Shown here: positions 13,231-25,854 of the stretch, one piece after another
How positions within the stretch are numbered: position 1 is the stretch's first letter
Layout: each line of letters begins with the position of its first letter
Assembly: GCA_027574665.1 (NCBI GenBank)
Contig: CM050650.1
Location: forward strand, 53,241,304 to 53,305,303
Length of the DNA: 64,000 bases
DNA from: Rhynochetos jubatus
Taxonomy: Eukaryota > Chordata > Aves > Eurypygiformes > Rhynochetidae
Reading direction: 5' to 3'
Position numbers and translations under genes: made by a program
Notes under the pieces: generated by a model
What the model was told of the DNA's origin: nothing
Database searches by the model: none
Seen by the model: only the letters and a program-made list of their open reading frames with translations

Positions 13231-13913
13231 ATTAAATTTAAATGAAATGTTCCCAAGCTGGAAGAGAGAATAGGATATATGAAAAAACAGGAGCAGGCTG
13301 CAGACAGCTGTTCTTGCCACACTTTATGGTAAGATTGTTTTTAATTTAACAAATCAAAACAAAAACATTCTTCCTCCCCCTACTAAATAATTCAGCCTAA
13401 GAATAAAACAAAGATACATTAAATAAGGCAACAAATAAGGAAGAGCAAGGATAAAATGCTGGTCAAGGAGAGAAATTTGATTTCATTACCAGTTGTGGGT
13501 ATGTATTGAAATAGAGAATGAGGATAAAACCTGCTGGCATCTTGAGGCTGGGATGCAAATACTCTGAGAGTTTTCTTTGCCAGCCTATGTCTCCTCATTA
13601 GGCATTTCCTGCTTAAAAATGAAGCAATCCCTATTCATCAAAGAGAATACTGCTATATTCTGTGCTTAGGAGTACATATTATTTTTGATACTATGATGAG
13701 CTTTCTTCCTTTGTGAATACTCCAAATCATAATATCTTTTTTCTTTTAAAAATGCATGTTACAGAGCTTGGTTTATTACCAGGGAAAGGCTTTCAGGTTC
13801 TTTTCCATTTCAAACAAAAGGGGAAGCATTTTATATTCAGAAATGACTGTAATTGACTGTTCTCTAGCAAACTTTAGGTACATCCTCAGACATTTGGTGT
13901 TGGCGTTACATTT

Positions 13914-13927
13914 AAAAAAAAAAAAAA
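13914..13927. repeat. (A)14 tract just before a CR1 copy
   Basis: Fourteen A residues lie about 25 bp before the first recognisable CR1 sequence. CR1 elements do not normally carry poly(A), so this is probably independent of the insertion or part of the target site. Confidence 0.7.
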
Positions 13928-13954
13928 GGAAGCTGGATATTTAAAGTAGATCCA

Positions 13955-14577
13955 ATTCTGGCCCAGGTAGCCAAGAAGGCCAATGGCATCCTGGCCTGCA
14001 TCAGGAACAGTGTGGCTGGCAGGACTAGGGAAGTGACTGTCCCCTGTACTGGGCTCTGGTGAGGCTGCACCTTGAATCCTGTGTTCATTTTTGGGCCCCT
14101 CACCGCAAGAAAGACACTGAGGTGCTGGAGCGTGTCCAGAGAAGGGCAACGGAGCTGGGGAAGGGTCTGGAGCACAAGTCCTGTGAGGAGCGACTGAGGG
14201 AGCTGGGGTTGTTCAGCCTGGAGAAGAGGGTCAGGGGAGACCTTACTACTTTCCACAACTACCTGAAAGGACGTTGCAGAGAGGTGGGTATTGGGCTCTT
14301 CTCCCAAGTAACAAGTGCTAGAACAAGAGGAAGCAGCCTCAAGCTGTTCCAGGGGAGTTTCAGATTGGATATTAGGACAATTTCTTCACTGAAAGGGTTG
14401 TCAGGCATTGGAACAGGCTGCCCAGGGAAGTGGTGGAGTCACCATCCCTGGAGGCATTCAAGAAATATGCAGATGTGGTGCTTAGGGACATGGTTTAGTG
14501 GTGGACTTGGCAGTGCTAGGTTAGTGGTTGGACTTGATCTTAAAGATCTTTTCCATCCTAAATGATTCTGTGATTCA
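13955..14577 (+). mobile_element. CR1 LINE, 5'-truncated, plus strand
   Basis: This is a plus-strand CR1 3' segment. It encodes the C-terminal region of ORF2. In the frame starting at 14059 one can read [31 protein letters not shown] and [15 protein letters not shown]. The reading then leaves the CR1 frame after FRLDIR (about 14370), where the expected continuation is displaced by an indel. The element ends with the 3' terminus TTGATCTTAAAGATCTTTTCC...ATGATTCTGTGATTC. The upstream part is lost and no RT active site is present. The 168-codon frame here is therefore a LINE pseudogene, not a host gene. Confidence 0.9.
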
Positions 14578-17078
14578 GAGATGCATGTATGTATATTTGA
14601 ACACTTGGAAAATATTCATATTTTGGTGGGAACAACTAATTGGTTAGCTAAGTATGATCAAGGCCTCGGATGAGTATCCAGTACTGAGAGCATGATTAAG
14701 AGTGAACCAGAATTACTTCAAATAACATTTATCTGTGGTCCAAAGGACCCTTAGTCATAGATGTGATCTGCTCTGCATTCAGGGCTTGAGGGACAACAGC
14801 TGACTCGGGCACCCGTCACTGCGCCGGCAACATCACTGTTCTCTGATGATGTCTTCTCCTGCCTCGTCTTGGTGTGGTGTCATGCAGATGAGCTGAAGGA
14901 AAGTGGCTGTTCTTCCACCTCAAGTGTTGGGTGTTATAAATCAGTCAAAGTAGCCCATGAACAGTAGCAGATCACAAACTACCGGGTGAAAAGACTGGAT
15001 TTCCTGACAAGGATTTTCTCACCCTTGAAAAAAACATATTCCATAACAAAAATTTAAGCCCTTTCTCAAAAGAAAAACTCTGGTATTGGTTTGCATTGTC
15101 TCTCAGTCCACTGACATCCCAGCTCTGACTCACTTTCAGTTCTGCTTTAATGCTTGAAAGAATAATAGTCTTTGATCTCTTAGAAGGACACACTTCCCAG
15201 ATAACAAGAACATCAGAATAAAACTTGGAAAAGAGGCTATCTTCAAAACACTCTGGGTACCTACTGTTTCACCAGGTCATTCATAACTGGTGACTTTTGT
15301 GAGGCAGGGCCACCAGCTATGTCTGAATTTCTACCTCTCCATTCTGCATCTGACACAAATATAAATGAGAGGGAGAATGCTTCTTAAGAGTACCTAAACA
15401 GAAATAATCCTCTCCAATCCCATAATGTGTTGTGGTTTTCATAAGATTAACTCATAGGAAATTAATGTTTTACTACTTTCCCTAGCTTCAGTAGGAAAAC
15501 TCCACTCAAGTTTTGGGTTGGCTTAAGTCTTTGAATGCTCTCTTCAAAAAAAGTAACTTAGAAACAAGATTCTCTTCAAACAGGTGCCACATCTTCATTC
15601 TCACTGGCACCTGGGGACTTGTGTGTGCCTCAGCAAGTACAGGTGACCTCCTGTCCCTTCAGCTTCCCCGGGGTTTAGTGGCCACCACAAAGCTGCTCTG
15701 TGCAAGCAGGCTGGTGATCACAGTAAAAGACACTCGTTTCTCTGATACTGTGAATTCTAAGGTTCAGCAGGAAAAAAAAAAATGTTTGCAGGGGTAAGGT
15801 TAGGGCAGATTTCTCCTCTAGCCTCTAAACTCTAATGAGGCCATTTATAGCACGTCTTCACTCAGGCGCTCGCAGTAGCATGGCAGGTCCCTGCCTGCCA
15901 TGTTGAGCAGACAGGATGTGGTGGTCCTCTGGCAAGTAATGTCGTCAGCATTTGGCTCTCCCGAGGAGGAGGATGGTGGCACAGGTACTACCACTTGTGC
16001 CAGTGCAGTCCTGCGGGTGGCCCTGCTGAGCCCGAGGGCGAGCAGAGCCCTTCCCTGCAGCACAGACAGGGTGCTCTGCCTGGGCTGTGCCTATGGGGCA
16101 CAGCAGCCAAGCACGTCCCCTGGCAAGGGGTCAGCTAGTTCAGCACATTCTCAAGTGCCACTTCAAGTTGCATGTCTGAAGGGAAGAGTTGCTGCACTCC
16201 TAGCTACTCTAGCACTCACAGACAGGGTGGACTCTTGAGCTCCAGCTTCTTTAATTCCCTGCCATCGCAGGTCTCTGGCACCCCACTGCCTGACGCATGC
16301 AGGTGACAAATACCCAGTACAGGATACCTTACCAGTATTAGCAAGGGGAGAGGATTTCTGTTGTCTCATGCTAGGTCATGCCCTATCTCCAGAAAACTGC
16401 CAAGAGGAGGGATTGTGAAAATATTGAGGGAAAAAGAAAGAAAGAACGAGATCTGAATCAGGGATAAATCTCTGAGGAGGTACAGGCTTCCTGTAAGCCA
16501 TCTTCTCTAGGTACTAGTTTATTCTGTCTTATTTTTGGCATGATCCAGCTTCAAATGTTTCCAGTGGCTTTTAAAATTTTCTTGTAGCAATTGTTTCTAC
16601 TATTTCTGGACTATTGGCTCCCTGCCCCCTGCTCTGCTGAGCTGACTCTGCGGAGGCAAGCGCTTCTCCAGGCAGTGGCTGACAGCACCCTGCCCCAGCA
16701 GCAGCGGTGCCTGAGGGCAGGTTTATGGCAGTCAGCAGGGCATGTCACGTCTCCCAAGTCCTGCGGCTCCTCCATGATCACAGGTAGCACAGCTGAAGGG
16801 GAAACCTGCTTGGTGTCTCAATGCACCGGCAGCACAGGGTGCCAGATTAACACGCCTTTGCATGAGTGTTAATAAAGCGCCTATGAAAGGAATAGGGTTT
16901 AAAGAGCTGCTGATCCCACAAAGAAAATCTGTCAAAAAGTCTGTTTGTGTAATCCTGTAAAACAAGCACACAGTGTGTCTTCTTCCACTTGACATATCTT
17001 ATAGTGAACGCTTTGTCGCTGTAGCTGGGGTGGGGTTTGGGGAGCTGTACTGCTGTAATACTGCTATCTACTTCTCTG
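14578..17078. other. Unique sequence with GC-richer patches
   Basis: The stretch holds no recognisable gene. Around 15600-16300 and 16600-16900 the GC content rises and frames of 90-112 codons appear on both strands, but none matches a family I know. A short hairpin at 15879-15902 is listed separately. Confidence 0.45.
15879..15902. repeat. Short perfect hairpin
   Basis: CATGGCAGG pairs with CCTGCCATG across a 6-base loop. The 9-bp arms are perfect. Nothing around it identifies a transcript or a regulatory system. Confidence 0.6.
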
Positions 17079-17206
17079 GAGACTTTCCAAAGCCGCCTGG
17101 ACTTGTTCCTGTGTGATCTGCTCTAGGTGATCCTGCTCTGGCAGGGGGGTTGGACTAGGTGATCTCTAGAGGTCCCTTCCAACCCCTAACACTCCATGAA
17201 TCTGTG
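17079..17206 (+). mobile_element. CR1-type LINE 3' end, plus strand
   Basis: The segment reads GGAGACTTTCCAAAGCCGCCTGG and then a terminus with GGCAGGGGGGTTGGACTAGG, GATCTCTAGAGGTCCCTTCC and a final TCCATGAATCTGTGA. This matches a CR1 subfamily 3' end that differs from the copies at 6.7 kb and 25 kb. Only the non-coding tail and the very end of ORF2 are left. Confidence 0.8.
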
Positions 17207-20200
17207 AATATTGCAGATGCTCAGTGCCAGTGTGTCTAGTGAAGCTACGGCACATTCCCATGGACAGCAGGAGAGAAAGGAGTGGTGCTGTGCAAACACC
17301 AGCTGGCTGCTCGCTGACATGGCTGTCAGTCACTTTCACAGCATGACACAACAGCTTTACCAGGGGTTAACGTAAGGAACTGTGCTACACAACCATATCT
17401 GTGTAGAGCAGGCCAGGAAATCAGTTTGGAGGAAGAATAAGTCACCATTTCGGAGTTTGTATTTGCTCCACCTGGTAGTTCTCCTACCAAAATCTTAGTT
17501 CACCTGCCACATCAGAGCTGTACCTTCAGCGCTGAACTTTGCAGCAGGGTGCTAGTATTGGGAGGGGTGCAGTGAACACTGGACATGGGCACAACTAAGA
17601 CCAATACTTTGGTTCCTGTGTCCTATTTACAGCCACACGATTTGGAGCGTGCTACGGAGAGCATGGGACTGCGGAAGGACAGGTCCTGTGCCAAAGAGTT
17701 GAAAATCTTTATAGATTGCGAAAGTGGAAGGAGGAGGGGGGAAAACAGGCTTGGTATCAGACGTTGGCTAAACCAAAAGGGAGCTCTGATAAAGAATTGC
17801 AAGACTGAGATCTTAATGCAAACAAGTTTTAAATTTTCAAAATGTGTTTAGAGGTTTTCTGGATGCTCAACTTCTTGAGAAGTGCTGATTGTTTATGCTG
17901 GGGAAAACCAAGCTCCCTTAAGGTGACACGTCATGAATGCAGCATTGGCATCGTCTGAAATTATTGGTTTCTTTCATGAATTTTCACTTATGTATAAAGA
18001 TCCAGATTAAAATACACCATATTTCTGAAAACATATTAGCAATGTTTTTAAATAGTTCTCACTGGTTTTAGAAAGGGACTGGGGGCTTTTAAATAGATAA
18101 CACACTGACAAGAAGGCAGTTCATGAATATCAGGAAAGAAAATAGTTTAGACTTGACAAACAACAACAAAATGCCTTAAACTGAAACCCACAGGACCTGA
18201 ACTTTAAACTTGAATCAGACCCAAAGCAGCAAATCAAACATGTGACATAGGATGTAAGCCAAGCCAGCAGCCCACTGAGCTGATGCACTGCCTGGAGGGG
18301 AGGCCAGTGGTGTTCATGTCATGTATAATACAGGCCAAACAGGCTACAGACTTCAAAACGGGAAGAACGCACTAACCTGGAGCAAGTCAGACCACCACTC
18401 TGAACTGTCATTTTCTTACTAGAGTCTTTGTACAGAGCAGCAGAAGCAGGTTAGCTCCCAGGCCACAAACTCGCAGCCAGCCTTGTGTGTGGCTTGCATG
18501 ACTGCACGGCTGACAGGGAAGCAGTAGAAAGCTACTTCAATAAACAGTTAAAAAAAAAAATCATTGAGGATTAAATATATTAAAACTATATGCAAGAAGT
18601 GTGTAAACCAATTTCAACCTACTAAAAGCACAGTCTGGTTCCATGATTGTTGTTGGAGTAGAGCTTTCTCCTCTGTAGCTGCAGAGGGACTGGTTTACTG
18701 CTTCTGCACTAGAGTAGCAGGGGGAATGGGGCCTGCAACCAGTGAGAAGAACCCACCCTTATAGAGGAGGATAGGTGCCAGCCCGCAAGGGAGCAAGGCC
18801 TGTGCCTTACAGCCATGCTCACTTTTGGTTCTGGGCTCTTTTTGGAAGGAAAGCTCAGCCTCAGGGTAGCAGCCACAGCTATAGGGCAGTCCCTATAGCC
18901 TGCACACCTACGGATGCCCTGCAGCAAGCAGGGTCTGTGGGGCTTTGTGTGTGTGAGCAAGGGACCAGAAGACTTTCACCAAGTTAGTTAGATGCAAACT
19001 TGGATATGTTTTGCTCCGGAGAGTTATCACCCAAGGCCATGCCAAACACTGTGTTGCAGACAAAAGTCGCGCCACTTGTGCCTCCTGCAGGGATTTTCTT
19101 TTTCAGAATTCCTCTGTCTAGTGCAAATGGGTTTTGAAAGTCTGGACCTTTGGCAGTTGTAACCGAGCCCAGAGTAACCCAACTAACAAATGCTCAGTCC
19201 CGAAAGGAAAGACTAGAAACAGGATCCTGGGAAAAGCCCTGTCTTAAGCCTACCCTTCATCTTGTATCTGTTTTCTTTTTCCAAAAGCTGCAGCTCTAGT
19301 ACTGCTTTGTTGTTGGAGTCAAAACTAATGAATTCACCTTTATACCTTGTTTTTCTTTCTATGTTCCTGATTGTTACAGAGAAGCCAGAGCTCCCTGAAA
19401 GCGGAGAAACAGAAGTAGTTTACAAAAGACCTAGCTAAGGTTTAAAATTCAGCATTTACCACTTTAGGTAATTGCAGAAATCTGTTGTTTAATTTAGACA
19501 GAGACATCACGATACAACTGCAGCTGCAGAGTGCCTCCCAACAGAGTGCTTTTAAGGTAACAGCTTCTCTTCTCTCTTCCTTTACAAAGAGAGGCCACAC
19601 ACAAAACAGGAAAAATTTGGCATCCGTGTTTCTTGGTATTTTTCACTAGGTGTTGGATGCTTTTAAAAGGTCACGGTAGGGTATTGCTTGTTAGAGGTAC
19701 CAATCACTGCAAACTTTTTAGACTAGCTTACATTCTCTGCATGCCTTTAAAATTTCTGCTCAAGTGCTTTTGATGTTTTGCAATATTTCACGGACTACAA
19801 ATACCTGAGAAGGTTAGAATTGCTGTATTTAATGGCTGATACCTTCTTTCTGCTGCAGAGGGGATGATTTGAGATAGAAAGGATGGTGAAAGGTTTCCAT
19901 TTGAAAAATACTTGTATAGAAAACAAGTCATAGAGGCGACACTAGACAGAGAGGATTAAAGGGCATGCAGGATTGCTCAGAAATGCTACTTGAAAGACAG
20001 TGATAACAGACAATTAGAAGAGAAGCTAAGCATTAAGGGATTATGTAATCTAAAGCTAAATAAATGAATAGTTCTTGAAAAAAAAGGGTAAGCAATGAGG
20101 GGGGGGGAAAAAACCCACAACAATAAACACCAAAAAAACCCTACTACTTGTAATCCAAATCAAGTTTTGACATTGTTTTCTATTTCGCCATATCAATATG

Positions 20201-23200
20201 CTTGTTGACATAAAAAAGAAAAAAAACTCCCACTCACAAAACCAAAAAACATTCCCAACTTTCCAACCTGGGTAAATATTGCTCCTGGTTACTCTTTCTC
20301 AAAGGAGTAATGACCACATGTAGTCCAGGCTACTAATTGCCCTCCATATCCAATTCCCACTCTTTTTTCCCCACCTGCTCTGTTTCATAATGTGTGCACA
20401 TATATGGTCCCTAATTCTCACTTAAATACGTTAACATTAAGTTCTGGGAAAACTGTATTTCTTACCAAAAGGTAGAGGAAAATGAGGCTTCGGTATTTGT
20501 TTTTAAAGCAGCTGTGAGTTAAGCATATACAGCCCTCAGAGTATTGCCTGGTACTTGGGTTGATGAGATTTTTAATGAACTGATGTTGGTGAATTGTTTG
20601 CAGAGGAAGAGTCAGTGTTCTTTCTAAGACCAAATCAAATCAATGTTGTCTTATTAACCGCTGTCTATTAAAGAAAATGATAGATTATGGGTAATTTCAC
20701 TATCTTTCCCAGGTTTCCTATCCTCCTCTCCCTGGACCACCCTGGTTCTTTCAGCTCCTTCCTATTAAAAATAGAATTATTTCCATTGCTTATGGCCTGT
20801 GCTTTCCTACATCCTTACTATTTCTTTGGTGCAATTTCCATCAGGAGCCCAGTTCTAAAATCAGGCTTTGTTAAAAATAAAGAATTTTTACTTGATATTG
20901 ACTTTCCTTGAGAAACTCACCTATGAAAAATTCTAGCAATAACTTTAGACCTTTAATATTTCTGCTCTTTTTGTCTGGGTCAAAAGCATTGTAAAGAAAA
21001 ATTGCCACTTGAAATGTAAATCCATAAGCATTTATCTTATCAGTTAGAAGGGCTCAAAGAAATGGAGAAAACCTATCTTTTTTCAGAAAAGAAGAAAAAT
21101 TACAAAATCTGTCCTAAAAAAAAGTACCACTGTGCAAAATATAAAATTGTTTTTTAAAAACTAAAACCAGATGAATTTGAAATCCTTCTGTAAATGTAAA
21201 TTGAAAAGCAGACTTAATTATATAATTTCTTACAAGGCTGATACTTTGTATGACTAAATAGCTGGCAGTGACAAATTGGCAATGTAACAGAACTTGCTTC
21301 TCTGACGCTTCACATCTCAGGGAGTTATTTACAAAAAGCAGACCCTTGTTTTCCTCTTGCAGCAAGTGGCTATAAATGACTGATAGGTGCTCAGCAACAG
21401 CAAAAATGAAGGTAGTTTGATTTCAGACAACATGGATGCTGGGAAAGAGAAGTCAGTGACTGTATATGCATATTTATGAGAAGTACGTTCCTCAGCTGTG
21501 GGGCCAAAAGACACCTGAACTTAACATGCAACACCCCCATGATATTTTCCTCACGAAAACTTTGGGTTTTCTGTGCTCACCAGCAGAGGATGAATACACC
21601 AACCTTTCTAGTGATCATGGACTGTCAGAGATTCTTTTAGGTCAACTTTATGATTGGGTATAAACTGCAATCTGTACCGTACTGTGCCTTAAAAGGCAGA
21701 AAAAACCCACTAAATGTGCACATAGATTTACTAAAAGGGTGGAGAAATTCTGCTTTCTAGCTAGCCATTTCATGGCTTACTTTGTCATGTTGCAAAGGCA
21801 GAGGAAAGGGAAAGATTCCCACCTTCCATCTGAAGTTATGGTGGAGTACTTCAGTGCACTGCCAGCTGTGTCTCGCTGGGTTCCGCGGAGGGGACCAAAA
21901 CCATGGCACGGCACACGGGAGGGGAGCTGTTGTGACTCCTTTGCCAGAGGGCTGTTTGCATTCCTTTCTAACTCACAGAGCCAGTTACCTAGATGTAATT
22001 AAGAGATAAAGATACTTTATTCTGGCCAAGAAAACCAGGCCCCTCACCTAGAGCTATTTTGGATGCCTTCCCGGATTGCAGTTGCAGACTTTCCAAGGTG
22101 TTTGCTCACGTTGGTCTGTCACTAGGTCTTAGCTTTGCAAAGTTCAAGAGGAAGTTTAGATCTGAAAGTTTGGTTCAAGTGTTCTGTGAGAAAGGGAGGC
22201 AGAAGATTCTGAATGTAAGAGTGGTCCAACCAGCTATGGAGGTGCTGGCTGCTCAGCTATTAGTACTTGTCGGTTCCATATGCTCTGAGTTTCAGCCAAA
22301 TACTGAAAAGACAAAAGAGGCTTTTTGCTATGTGCTATACAAATACAGGTCTGGGTGCAGGCTGAGTTCTCATTAAACCTAACCATTTACCTGAGGCTGT
22401 TATGCCTGCAGCCTTGTAGGAGAAATTGGAGAACGAAGGAACACACACCCACCCCTGTCCAGTTCCTCAAGCCTCAATTCCTTTCCTCTTGTTTTCCATT
22501 TAGCAGGGCTTCATGATGGGACTAAAGGGGTGACATCATTCCACTAGATAAATTAATTTAGATTCTCACCAGAAAGCTGGCAGTCAGTGCCAAGGAAGAG
22601 AAAGGACTGCAGGAGGAGTGGGAAGGCCACCATCTGCACAGTGAGGTGACTGGTGCCAACTGGGCCCAGGGCTAAAGGATAAAGAAGGGAAGAGGATGAC
22701 CACTGTTCTGTGTGCATGGCTTTTGTCATTTTCCTAGCTACAGATTGGACGTGCCCAGCATTTGGAAGTTGCTGAGACAGCTAGGAAAGAAGAAAGGTGA
22801 AGAACCCGGTACTGGAAGCATTTGGCTGGAACTTGTCTGGGGTACAGTTTTTAGTGTCTAAATATGATACAGTGAATTACATCAGTCCTGTCCTTGTGAC
22901 TGTTTATTTTAGAGTTGGAGGGTTTAATGTAGCGAGAAGATCAAAGGAAGGGTTACTTCCTCATGCTTAACTTTCATCAATTTGTTATCTGTCACTTTTA
23001 TCAAAGCAATATTTTCTTAGTCTGGAGAATTCAAGTCTGTGATGATATGTAGGAAACATCAAGATCTCTTCTCTGTATAACCCCATTCAGTCACTAGGAA
23101 TCTGGTATCAGCTGGAGACTGCTACCGTCGCATCTCCAGTTCAGACACAGGCTGTTGCAGAGGAGATGCAGACTCTGTTCTCCCACAGAGTATTTACTTT

Positions 23201-24977
23201 TAGCTTCTTTTGTTGTTCCCTTATATGCAAAATAAGTATTTTTGAATGTAAATGTAAGATTAGGACTTGTATATGGAAAATGTGATTAGTGAGTGTGCAC
23301 CTACCAGCATGCACATTATTTCCATTAATCAGTGTTGACAGTCATTTTGTTTTCATGATTTTTGGCAATCCTTTGCCTCTATTCTGAGAGACTCGGTATC
23401 TAAGGATTTTGCGGGAAAACAGAATTTTGCAAGAAGACACTGGAAAAACACATTCTTTCAACCAGCTAAATGCTGTCATCAACAGTTACCTTCACATTAT
23501 ATGCAAACCATGTGTGAAAGCACAATACAAGCGCCACCTCCCCTTTTGGCTGGTAAAGACTCGTGAGGGTGTATTGCACGCATTTCAAGATGAGGTGTTT
23601 TTAGTGTTCTCTTTAGCTCCCTAAAGCAGGTTTCTGACCTTTATCAAAGCATTTGTATGTCCTCTAATAAAAAAAAGTGGGATTTCAAGTAGACCGTGTG
23701 CTATTACCTAACCTATCACCACTTCTAAAGACTGTTTTCTTGCTAGACAGATACCTCTGACTTCATGGCTGTGTCATTTGGCCATTGGCCTGAATAAGCA
23801 TACGTATGACCGATGTGTCTGTGGTAGATTTCTTCTTGATGGAAACCAGGTGTTTGACAATATTGCCTTAGCATCTCCTCTTGATAATGTTAATCACAAA
23901 GAAATGGAATCTGTCTTTTCCAGCTGTAGCCATCAAAAACTTATTCCAGATCATTCACCTAGGCTCCTACCATAAACCATGCAGGCACTTCTGAAGAATA
24001 ATTTGTTCAGCCTCTATCTCTTCCCACCAGTTGAGGAGACACGTGCATGAAAACAGCAGATACCTAGCTTTAACATGGCTAACAATAATGTAGGTGGTTC
24101 TTCCTTAGTGTGAATGACCCAGCTCTGACTTACTGTCTGAAAGTAGCCATTTATGTAGTCTTTCATTCAGTTCCCTACCTGTTTGGGACAGTTGAAAAGT
24201 CACATGGGGCTAAATCTGCAAAAGGACACATCTTCTGGCTTTCCATTACCCCAGTTCATAATTTGAACCCACAGTCTTGAATCTGATGCTTAAACAGTAA
24301 TAACCTTGGATCGTCTTTCCTCCCTGGGGAAGCTTGCACTTTAGTGGGATCTTTTCAATGGCTTGGGCATGGAACTGCTAGGAATTGCTCTAGACACAAG
24401 CTTGTTTCTTAAATCCTATACTTTTTCTGAATTGCATACAGCGTCACTTGATATAGGACTCCAGATGTTACTTAGTCTGCTTAGCCTGGTGGTCTGGAGT
24501 ACCAAATCACTTCCCAGAGCTGAGAGCCTAAAAGACTTAAGAGGCATAATTCTGTTTTATTTAAAACATCCATCCCTGAGAGAATCATACTAGTATGAAC
24601 TAACCTCAGCCAGCCATGTATCTGATGGCATATGATGAATGAATTAAAAGTATTAACAGGTCTTAGGGGATTTGACTCACTTGCTGCCCAGACACTTCAC
24701 ATCTGTATAATGGAAGGCCATGTTCAAGAGTCAGGATGGGAGTACTCTATCAGCTGAGGCCTGATGATTGAGAGGTTTTGTGTATCTCAAGGTTAGAGAC
24801 AGCAAATCCAATGTGAATTAACTCATAATTAGGATATTGGCTGCTATTGAGGGAGTGAGCATGCATGTGTTCATATAGTGAGGAAGGGATGCTCAGTGTC
24901 ATTCGACTTTTTTTTCTCTGTAGCTTTGAATGAATACAGCTTCCAGCACTATTTTGACTGGGGAACTAACCTACTTT
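17207..24977. other. Unique AT-rich sequence, no gene recognised
   Basis: No named repeat or gene is visible in this 7.8-kb stretch. It has scattered frames of 60-105 codons, among them 17585-17851 and 22059-22376 on the plus strand, without family resemblance. A somewhat GC-richer zone lies near 18700-19000. G- and A-rich runs near 20100 are simple sequence. Confidence 0.5.
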
Positions 24978-25854
24978 GACAGGCTGGAGAGGTGGGCCTC
25001 ATGAAGTTCAACAAGGCCAAGTGCAAGGTCCTGCACCTGGGTCCGGGAAACACAAGTACAGGCTGGATGGAGAATGGATCGAGAGCAGCCCTGAGGAGAA
25101 GGACCTGGGGGTACTGGGGGATGAGAAGCTGGACATGAGCCGGCAGTATGCACTGGCAGCCCAGAAAGCCAACAGTATCCTGGGCTGTATCAGGTGAAGC
25201 GTGGCCAGCAGGTCGAGGGAAGTGATTGTCCCCCTCTACTGTGCTCTTGTGAGACCCCCACCTGCAGTTCTGCATCCAGTTCTGGGGCCCTCAACATATG
25301 AAGGACATGGACCTCTTAGCCCAGGTTAAGAGGAGACCACGAAGATGACCAGAAGGCTGAAGCATCTCTTCTATGGGGACAGGCTGAGAGAATTGGGCTT
25401 GTTCAGCCTGGAGAAGAGAAGGCTCTGGGGAGACCTTATTGTAGCCTTCCAGTACCTGAAGGGGCCTACAAGGAAGCTGGGAGTGGCTTTTTACAAGGGC
25501 GTGGAATGAGAGGACAAGGGGTAACGGGTTTAAATTGCAAGGATTAAGCAGAGATACATTAAGAATAATGCAATCAAGCTCTCTGTCCAATGCGTAGCTT
25601 GGATATGTGTTTCAAAACTTTAAACCCAGGAGTTAGAAAACTACAACTCAAGTCAGCCATCTCTTCCAAACCTTTTGGTCTATAGTGCCCAGAGAAGCTG
25701 TGGATGCCCCATCCCTGGAAGTGTTCAAGGCCAGGCTGGATGAGGCTTTGAGCAACCTGGTCTAGTGGAAGGTGTCCCTGCCCATGGCAGGGGGGTTGGA
25801 ACTAGATGATCTTTAAGGTCCCTTCCAACCCAAACCATTCTGTGATTCTACGAT
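24978..25854 (+). mobile_element. CR1 LINE with a replaced internal block, plus strand
   Basis: The copy starts in ORF2 just after the RT core (GACAGGCTGGAGAGGTGGGCC, then the region for [12 protein letters not shown]) and runs through [14 protein letters not shown], the ILGCI segment and [10 protein letters not shown] stop (TGA) follows the ILGCIR codons near 25195 and further frameshifts occur after it. From about 25570 to 25680 the expected CR1 sequence (the region for the FRLDIR...RVVRHW segment) is absent and unrelated AT-rich sequence stands in its place. CR1 resumes at about 25682 (CCCAGAGAAGCTGTGGATGCC) and ends with the 3' terminus at 25854. Inactive copy. Confidence 0.9.

Noticed and set aside
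13085..13322. Minus-strand frames with poly-lysine
   Set aside because: They are only translations of the T42 tract.
14059..14565. A 168-codon plus-strand frame, the longest in the window, as a host gene
   Set aside because: Its first two thirds are the C-terminus of CR1 ORF2 and the rest is a frameshifted reading of the CR1 3' end.
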